DNA of 64,000 nucleotides from Streptomyces rimosus (GTDB lineage Bacteria > Actinomycetota > Actinomycetes > Streptomycetales > Streptomycetaceae). The notes under the pieces were generated by a model. The model was not told the origin of the DNA, ran no database searches, and saw only the letters and a program-made list of their open reading frames with translations. The DNA lies in assembly GCF_008704655.1 (NCBI RefSeq), contig NZ_CP023688.1, forward strand, positions 5,439,001 through 5,503,000. Direction: 5' to 3'. Shown in pieces: positions 58,470-64,000 of this stretch (position 1 is the first letter of the stretch; each line of letters opens with the position of its first letter). A program made the position numbers and the translations under genes.

Positions 58470-59897
58470 GTGCACTTCGCGCAGTACTACCTCGACTGCC
58501 TCTCCCAGGCGTCGTACCTGATCGGCGACGAGACCACCGGACGCGCGGTCCTCGTCGACCCACGCCGCGACATCGACGACTACCTGCGCGACGCGGAAGC
58601 GGCCGGACTGCGCATCGAGCTGATCATCGAGACCCACTTCCACGCCGACTTCCTCTCCGGACACCTGGAACTGGCCCGCGCCACCGGCGCCACCATCGCC
58701 TTCGGCGAGGCCGCGGAGACGGGCTACCCGATACGGCGGCTGCGGGACGGGGAGCGGATATTCCTGGGGGTGGACGCGGCGGCCGACGGGGCTGGCGGGG
58801 TCGCTACGGCTGATGGGGCCGCTCCGGCTGCGCCCTCCGGCGTCACGCTCACCGTCCTGGCCACCCCCGGCCACACTCCGGAGTCGATCTGTATCGTCGT
58901 CCACGAACAGCCGGACGCGCCCGAGCCGTACGGCGTACTGACCGGCGACACCCTCTTCGTCGGCGACGTGGGCCGCCCCGACCTGCTCGCCGCGACCGGT
59001 CTGACGCCGGAGGAGATGGCGGGACGGCTCCACCGCTCCCTGCACGACAAGCTGCTCACCCTGCCCGATGCCACCCGCGTCTTCCCGGCGCACGGCGCGG
59101 GCTCGGCCTGCGGGCGCAACCTCTCCACCGAAACCACCTCCACCATCGGCGAACAGCGCCGCTACAACTACGCGCTCCAGCCCATGCCGGAGGACGAGTT
59201 CGTCCGCCTGGTCACCGCCGGGCAGCCCGCCACCCCCGGCTACTTCGCGCACGACGCGGCCCTCAACCGCGACGGCCACCCTCTCCTGGACACCGCCCCG
59301 CCGGCCGCCCTCACCCTCGACGCGGCGCTGGCCGCCTGCCGCGACGCGGGCGCCGTCCTCCTGGACAGCCGCCCCCTCGCCGCGTACACGGAGGCGCACT
59401 TCACCGGCTCGCTGCACACCAGCCTGGACACCCGGTTCGCCGAGTACGCGGGCAGCGTGGTGGAGCCCGGCACGCCGATCGTCCTGATCAGCGACCCGGG
59501 TACGGAGTCCGAGGCGCGTCTGCGTCTGGCCCGCATCGGGTACGACCACGTCCTCGGCCACGTACCGGACCCGGCCGCCGAACTCGTCCGACACCCCGAC
59601 CTGGTGACGCGTACCCACCGCCTGGCCGCCGGCGAAGCGCCGCCCGGCGACGCTCAGCTGATCGACGTCCGCAACCCGTCCGAGTACGCGGCCGGCGCCC
59701 TCCCCAACGCCGTCAACCTCCCCCTCGCCACCCTCCCCACCAGCTGCGCGACCCTGGACCCGGGCCGCCCGGTCGTCCTCTACTGCCGCAGCGGCAGCCG
59801 ATCGGTCATCGCCGCGGCTCTGCTGGAGGCCCGGGGGTTCCGGGATGTGCGGGACATCGTCGGGGGGTATGAGGGGGCTGTTTCGGCTTGCGGGTGA
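58470..59897 (+). CDS. Persulfide dioxygenase-rhodanese fusion
   Basis: 475 residues; GTG with ACGGAGGT. Metallo-beta-lactamase domain (1-~250) with T-H56-F-H58-A-D60-F-L-S-G-H65 and a P-G-H-T motif; a degenerate rhodanese domain (~290-370) without Cys; an active one with C439 (V-V-L-Y-C-R-S-G-S-R-S). ETHE1-like enzymes oxidise glutathione or similar persulfides to sulfite; rhodanese then makes thiosulfate. In Streptomyces mycothiol or low-molecular persulfide would be the substrate. Completes the SQR pathway. Confidence 0.9.
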   Translation: MHFAQYYLDCLSQASYLIGDETTGRAVLVDPRRDIDDYLRDAEAAGLRIELIIETHFHADFLSGHLELARATGATIAFGEAAETGYPIRRLRDGERIFLGVDAAADGAGGVATADGAAPAAPSGVTLTVLATPGHTPESICIVVHEQPDAPEPYGVLTGDTLFVGDVGRPDLLAATGLTPEEMAGRLHRSLHDKLLTLPDATRVFPAHGAGSACGRNLSTETTSTIGEQRRYNYALQPMPEDEFVRLVTAGQPATPGYFAHDAALNRDGHPLLDTAPPAALTLDAALAACRDAGAVLLDSRPLAAYTEAHFTGSLHTSLDTRFAEYAGSVVEPGTPIVLISDPGTESEARLRLARIGYDHVLGHVPDPAAELVRHPDLVTRTHRLAAGEAPPGDAQLIDVRNPSEYAAGALPNAVNLPLATLPTSCATLDPGRPVVLYCRSGSRSVIAAALLEARGFRDVRDIVGGYEGAVSACG

Positions 59898-59920
59898 GGG
59901 GCCCTACGGGTGAGGGGGCC

Positions 59921-61384
59921 CTACGGGTGGGGGGTGGTTGCCCTCCGGGTGGGGTCGGTTGTCCTGCGGGTGGGGCCGGGTGCCCTGCGGAGGGCGGTGG
60001 TTGCCCTGCGGGCGAGCAGGGCGAGGCATGCTGTTGCGCACCCGGCCGCGGCTCCGAACAGCGCGGCGCCCGGGGCGGTTCCCGCGGGGGTCAGCCCCAG
60101 CCCGGCCGTCACGGTGATCGCGCACTTGGTCAGCCCGGACGCCTCGCCCGCGCGGTCCGGGGGGACGACGGCCTGGGTGGCGGTCAGCACGAGGGCGCCC
60201 GCCATACCGAGGGCCGCGGCGGCCATGGTGGCGACGGGGAGAAGTACCAGCGAGGGGCCGCCGCCCACCATCAGTACCGGAACCGGCGCCGTGCCGAACG
60301 GTGCCGGTTCCAGCGCCGCCAGCGCTCCCAATGCCGCGCCCGCGATGCCGAGGCAGGCGGCCATCGTGCGCTCGGCGGCGTGCGGCGGCACCCGCCCGGC
60401 GACCGGCCCGGCCGCGGCCATCGCCACCGCCGGTACGAGGAACGCGGTCCCCGCGCCCAGTACGGACATCCCCAGCGTCTCCTGAAGCATCAGCGGGACC
60501 ACGAACAGCAGCACCACGGTCGCCGCGTTGGCCACGGCACCGGCCGAAGTGAGTGCTACGTACGGCCCGTTACGGAACAGCGCGAGGTCGATGACCGGCG
60601 CGCGCGACCGGCGCTCGGTCCGTACGAACAGCGCCCCGAGCACCAGTGCGCCCGCAGCCCAAGCGCCGGCGTGCCACCACGTCCCCGCGCTCTCCACGGC
60701 CACCGCCAGACAGGCGGGCACCCCGGTCCCCAGGACCAGCGCGCCCCAGCCCCGCCGGCCCATCCCCTCCCTCCGGCCTTCCCGGGCACTCCTCCCGTCC
60801 CCGGACCTCGGCGCCCGCCGGGCGCACAGCATCGCCGCCCCGCACAGCGGCACATTGGCCCAGAACACGGCCCGCCAGGACAGGGCATCGGCCAGCGCCC
60901 CGCCCACGAAGGGTCCGCAAGCCGTGGCCAGACCGGCCAGCCCCAGGGCGTGCCCGGTCGCGAGGCGCGCCCGCCCCGGCGGGAAGGAACGTGTCAGCAG
61001 GGCCAGCCCCACCGGCATGACCAACGCACCACCCGCCCCCTGCGCCACACGGGCCACCACCAGAAACGGCAACGACGGCGTCAGTGCGCATGCCGCCGAC
61101 GCGCCCCCGAAGAGCGCCAGCCCCAGTACCAGCAGCCGCCGCCTCCCGAACACATCGGCCAGCCGCCCCGCGGCGGGCATCAACGCTCCGGCCGCCAGCA
61201 GATACGCACTGATCACCCACGGGCCCGCGGCCGCCGAGGCATGCAGGTCCCGGCGGATCACCGGCAGCGCCATGTTCAGCGCAAAGGCATCCAGCTGCAC
61301 ACAGAACCCACCGATCGCCACGGCCACCACAGCCCACAACCCACGACCGCGCTCACCACGTCGCTGACCACTTCGCTCACTCAT
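59921..61384 (-). CDS. MFS transporter, DHA2-like
   Basis: 487 residues (possible earlier ATG three codons upstream). About fourteen helices, L-D-A-F-A-L-N-M-A-L-P motif near the start, motif A G-R-L-A-D-V-F-G-R-R-R. Thr/Arg/Pro-rich C-terminal tail encoded by short repeats (59900-60010). Exports small molecules; no regulator adjacent. Confidence 0.87.
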   Translation of the reverse strand: MSERSGQRRGERGRGLWAVVAVAIGGFCVQLDAFALNMALPVIRRDLHASAAAGPWVISAYLLAAGALMPAAGRLADVFGRRRLLVLGLALFGGASAACALTPSLPFLVVARVAQGAGGALVMPVGLALLTRSFPPGRARLATGHALGLAGLATACGPFVGGALADALSWRAVFWANVPLCGAAMLCARRAPRSGDGRSAREGRREGMGRRGWGALVLGTGVPACLAVAVESAGTWWHAGAWAAGALVLGALFVRTERRSRAPVIDLALFRNGPYVALTSAGAVANAATVVLLFVVPLMLQETLGMSVLGAGTAFLVPAVAMAAAGPVAGRVPPHAAERTMAACLGIAGAALGALAALEPAPFGTAPVPVLMVGGGPSLVLLPVATMAAAALGMAGALVLTATQAVVPPDRAGEASGLTKCAITVTAGLGLTPAGTAPGAALFGAAAGCATACLALLARRATTALRRAPGPTRRTTDPTRRATTPHP

Positions 61385-61393
61385 CCGGCACAC

Positions 61394-61721
61394 CGGCCCA
61401 TCTCTCGCGTACGGAAGAAGAAGGTGAGGCTGGGGATTGGGTGTGCCGGAGAGGGGGCAAGGACGTACGGGGAAAGGGCGATCGCGAGGGTGCTCACGAG
61501 CGCTCGCGAGTCCTGCGTCCCCGACGAGGTCTTACGGACCCGCCGCCTATGCGGTCTTACGGGCCCGTCGCCCAAGGGCACGAGAAGCGACGCCGCCCTG
61601 GGGCGCCGCGAGAGCGGTTCGCACATCGTGCGCCGCGCGGGCCGTCCGTACGGGACGGCCGGCCGATGCCGTACAGCGGACGTTCAGCGATCGTTGATCC
61701 TTGATCTTCATGCTGGTCCGC
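61394..61721. other. 328-base region with no supported gene
   Basis: Between MFS and the acetyl-CoA-synthetase fragment. It contains repeats of CTTACGG(A/G)CC(C)G near 61530-61565 but no coding frame that I can support. Confidence 0.4.
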
Positions 61722-62249
61722 ATGTTGCGCAGTGTGACCTCCGAGCATGCAGAAACGACCCGGGTACCGCAAGAGCCCCCGGCGTCCCCGTCCCCGATAG
61801 CCCTCACCTGGCACGGCGAGCCGGGACGTCACGAGGAGCTGACCCACACCATGCTCATGGGCCAGGCCAAACGGGCCGCGGCGGCGCTGGCCCGGCTCGG
61901 GGTGCGGGCCGGCGACCCGGTGGCGGTCCACCTGCCGCTGGTACCGGAGTCCGTGATCGTCACACTCGCCTGCGGCCGCCTCGACGCCGTGCGCACGACA
62001 CTGCCGGTCTACCTCACCGTGCCGGAACTCGCCGCCCGCACCCGGGAGTCCGGCGCCAAGGTGATCGTCACGGCGGACGCCGCGTTCTGGGACGGCGCGG
62101 TACGACCGGTCAAGCCCGTACTGGACCGCGCCCTGCGACACAACTGCCCGCAGGTACGGTCCGTACTGGTCGTGAACCGCACCAGCCGCCCGGTCTCCTG
62201 GACGGCGGGCCGCGACCACTGGTGGCACGAGGCGCTGGCCGCTCGCTGA
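61722..62249 (+). pseudogene. N-terminal fragment of an acetyl-CoA-synthetase-like protein
   Basis: 175 residues in frame (start uncertain). The stretch L-A-R-L-G-V-R-A-G-D-P-V-A-V-H-L-P-L-V-P-E, then A-C-G-R-L-D-A-V-R, A-K-V-I-V-T-A-D and G-R-D-H-W-W-H-E matches part of the N-terminal domain of Acs (~residues 110-275 of the ~650). The ATP phosphate loop, A5-A10 motifs and CoA domain are all missing. Probably a remnant, though the frame is intact and codon bias strong, so a stand-alone protein is possible. Confidence 0.65.
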
Positions 62250-62855
62250 GGGTGGCATGGGCACGGGGGTCTGCGGGCCCTGCGGGCTCTGTGGGCCTTT
62301 GTGCGAGCGGGTTGGCTTTGGTGGTGGCGTTCGGCGCTTGCCGGGCTTGGATGGGTGCTGCGTTTGGCTCTTGCTGTGCCGGAGGCGTGCTGTGTCAGGT
62401 CCGCGCCGCGCTTGGATGCGTGCTGTGTCAGGTCCGCGCTGTGCCCGGACGCGCCGCGCCTGGCTCTCGCCGCGCCCGGATGCGTGCGCCAGGTTCTCGC
62501 CGCGCCCGGTTGCGCGCTGTGTCAGGTCCGCGCCGCGCCCGGTTTTGCGCTGCGCCAGGTTCCCGCTGTGCCCGGAGCTGCTCTCCGCCAGGCTCTCGCT
62601 GTGGCAGGGCCGCGCCTGCTGTCTTCGCGTCGTGCCTGCCGCCCAGTCGCGTCTACTACGCCTCGGGGCCTACGGCTCCTCAGGGCCGACGGCTCCTCAG
62701 GTCCTACGGTTCTTCCGCGCCTACGGGTCTTCCGCGGCTGCCGACCCACTACCCCGCTTGGAGCCCGTGCCCCTGTCGCCCGCGCGTGCCGCCCCGCCGA
62801 GCCGGTTCTTAGTGCTTGGCTGCGGCAGCGGGCCCGCTCGCCGCATCCCGCGCCT
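62250..62855. other. 606-base gene-free region with degenerate repeats
   Basis: Holds imperfect repeats of CTGTGTCAGGTCCGCGC and GCGCCAGGTTCTCGC words (62390-62600) and 18-21-base repeats of CCTACGGCTCCTCAGG-type (62660-62745). Long frames here only read the repeats. Confidence 0.6.
62390..62600. repeat. Degenerate tandem repeats (~40-50 bp)
   Basis: At least four imperfect copies of a unit with TGTGTCAGGTCCGCGC and CGCCGCGCCCGGATGCGTG; lengths vary, suggesting old slippage. Confidence 0.55.
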
Positions 62856-63302
62856 TCAGCCCCGCCTCGCGGTGTCCGCCGGGCCCGGCGCGGCCCGGCG
62901 GAGAACAGCGCTCAGCACCTTTTCCTCCTCGGCGCCCAGCCTCTCGGCGAACGCGCGGTCCCGCAGAGCGATCACGCGCCGCGCCTCGTTCAGGAGCTGT
63001 TCGCCGGTCTCGGTCAGCTCCAGGTTCGCGCGCCGCCCCTGACCGGAGAGGTTGCTGCGTACCGCGCCCTGCTCCTGCAGCATGAGGATGGTGGCGCGCA
63101 TGCTCTGGGTCGTGATTCCGGCGCGCCGGGCCAGGTCGCTGTAGGACAGCTCGGGGTTGCCGGCGATGTGGCCGAGCGCTCCCAACTGACGCAGCGACAG
63201 GCCGATGGCGGAGAGATCCGACTCCAGCTCGCGTTGCAGCTGCCGCCCGGCGGCGATCATCAACATCACTGTCGACGAGGGCATCTCGGGCGCTGTGCTC
63301 AC
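62856..63302 (-). CDS. MarR-family regulator
   Basis: 148 residues from GTG with AAGGAGAG. Winged helix L-S-Y-S-D-L-A-R-R-A-G-I-T-T-Q-S-M-R-A-T-I and wing R-S-N-L-S-G-Q-G-R-R-A-N. 77 bases downstream of the DJ-1/PfpI gene in the same direction, thus perhaps in one transcript. Confidence 0.87.
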   Translation of the reverse strand: MSTAPEMPSSTVMLMIAAGRQLQRELESDLSAIGLSLRQLGALGHIAGNPELSYSDLARRAGITTQSMRATILMLQEQGAVRSNLSGQGRRANLELTETGEQLLNEARRVIALRDRAFAERLGAEEEKVLSAVLRRAAPGPADTARRG

Positions 63303-63379
63303 TGCGGCTCTCCTTGACGGCGTGCGCGACGGCCGGAATCGTCCCCCTAGTTTCGCAGGCGGCGGCCGTAGACGTACGG

Positions 63380-64000
63380 TCAGGCCGATTCGGTACGTAT
63401 GCCGAGCCGCCGTGCCGCCCGCCCGGCCACCTTCCCGAAGTCGGCGCTCATGGGAGCGGCCGAGGCGAGAATCTCTTTGGTCAGCTCGGGCCCGGCGAGC
63501 TCCGGGGTGCCCACACCGAACAGGGGCCGCGGCGCGTACTCCATCATGAGCTCGGACCTGCGCGCGACATCGTCGCCGAAGAACACCTGGATCAGCCGCA
63601 GCCCGACCTCGAAACTGCCGGTCGCCGGGCCGGAGGTGATCCGGTTGCGGTCCTCCACGACGTTGCCGCGCTCCGGTATCGCCCCGAAGGCCGCGAGGTG
63701 CTCGTGCACCTGGAAGTTGGTCGTCGCGCGGTAGCCGCGCAGCAGCCCCGCCGCCCCCATCAGCAGCGACCCCACGCACACGCCCGCTATCCAGCCCGCC
63801 CGGCTTCCCCGGTCGGCGAGGAAAGCGAGGACTTCCTCGTCCTCGAAGATCTCCGCCGGCACGGCTCCCGCGAACAGCACATCGAGGTCCGCGGGGCAGT
63901 CCTCGAACGTGGTCGTCGCCCGGGTGGGGAAGTGCGGCATGCCGGCGATCTCGTCGCGGTTCTTCCAGACGAGGTGCAGGTTCACGTCCGGCAGCATGCC
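63380..64000 (-). CDS. DJ-1/PfpI family protein (N-terminus outside window)
   Basis: 206 residues visible; the first beta strand expected before L-P-D-V-N-L-H-L-V-W is missing, so the gene continues past base 64000. Nucleophile Cys in I-A-G-V-C-V-G-S-L-L-M-G-A-A-G-L-L, then R-A-T-T-N-F, V-V-E-D-R-N-R-I-T-S-G-P-A-T, which is the pattern of isonitrile-hydratase-like and related enzymes. C-terminus ~20 residues longer than usual. Confidence 0.87.
   Translation of the reverse strand, partial: GMLPDVNLHLVWKNRDEIAGMPHFPTRATTTFEDCPADLDVLFAGAVPAEIFEDEEVLAFLADRGSRAGWIAGVCVGSLLMGAAGLLRGYRATTNFQVHEHLAAFGAIPERGNVVEDRNRITSGPATGSFEVGLRLIQVFFGDDVARRSELMMEYAPRPLFGVGTPELAGPELTKEILASAAPMSADFGKVAGRAARRLGIRTESA

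Noticed and set aside
62250..62820. Several long plus-strand frames
   Set aside because: They only translate degenerate repeats rich in Arg/Ala/Pro and have no ribosome binding site or family motif.

Overview
The base composition (strong G/C third-position bias throughout), actinomycete-specific families (AfsA, Scr1-type XRE/DUF397 pair, DUF6415-like, HrdD) and GTG/TTG starts point to a Streptomyces chromosome. No full replication or ribosomal region is present. Coordinates follow codon-phase arithmetic on the given sequence.

Region 1 (1-9848) is the right end of a prophage: tail-tip genes (a DUF5047-like protein and a tail protein with a glycerophosphodiesterase domain), a lysis cassette (amidase endolysin, holin and small membrane proteins), an HNH endonuclease, a two-domain XRE regulator and a DUF6415-like gene. 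It ends at the 3' side of tRNA-Arg(CCU), the probable attachment site. No integrase is visible here, so it should lie left of the window.

Region 2 (9938-17297) holds a beta-carbonic anhydrase/SulP pair and then, on the minus strand, what I consider the most unusual item. A 53-residue peptide ends in three K-x-G-C-I-S repeats. It is followed by a long hairpin, a PaaK/CapK-type adenylate-forming ligase, a 176-residue protein of unknown function, an MFS exporter and a small membrane protein. This looks like an undescribed peptide (RiPP-like) cassette.

Region 3 (17298-27855) is a gamma-butyrolactone signalling island: an AfsA-type synthase, two ArpA/ScbR-type receptors, an ScbC-like epimerase, a kinase of the aminoglycoside phosphotransferase fold, a TetX-like flavin monooxygenase, and two paralogous IS701-transposase-like proteins that have lost the first catalytic aspartate. 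A shared 23-bp AT-rich dyad lies upstream of receptor 1 and both transposase-like genes, suggesting one regulon.

Region 4 (27886-38492) contains regulators (TetR, MarR, XRE/DUF397), small membrane proteins, a TetR/MFS drug-efflux pair separated by striking minisatellites, a questin-oxidase-family protein, a flavin-binding-type protein and a GNAT acetyltransferase. Region 5 (38552-43899) has hrdD with a good SigR-type promoter, then the fructose operon fruR-fruK-fruA. Region 6 (43915-55149) has two L,D-transpeptidases, a CoA transferase, a P1 peptidase, LtrA, an M20 peptidase and two MerR genes, one fused to a PP2C phosphatase. Region 7 (55133-59897) is a sulfide/persulfide module: sulfide:quinone reductase, TauE-type transporter, GntR regulator and persulfide dioxygenase-rhodanese. 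Region 8 (59921-64000) has an MFS transporter, an acetyl-CoA-synthetase fragment, degenerate repeats, a MarR regulator and a DJ-1/PfpI protein cut by the window edge.
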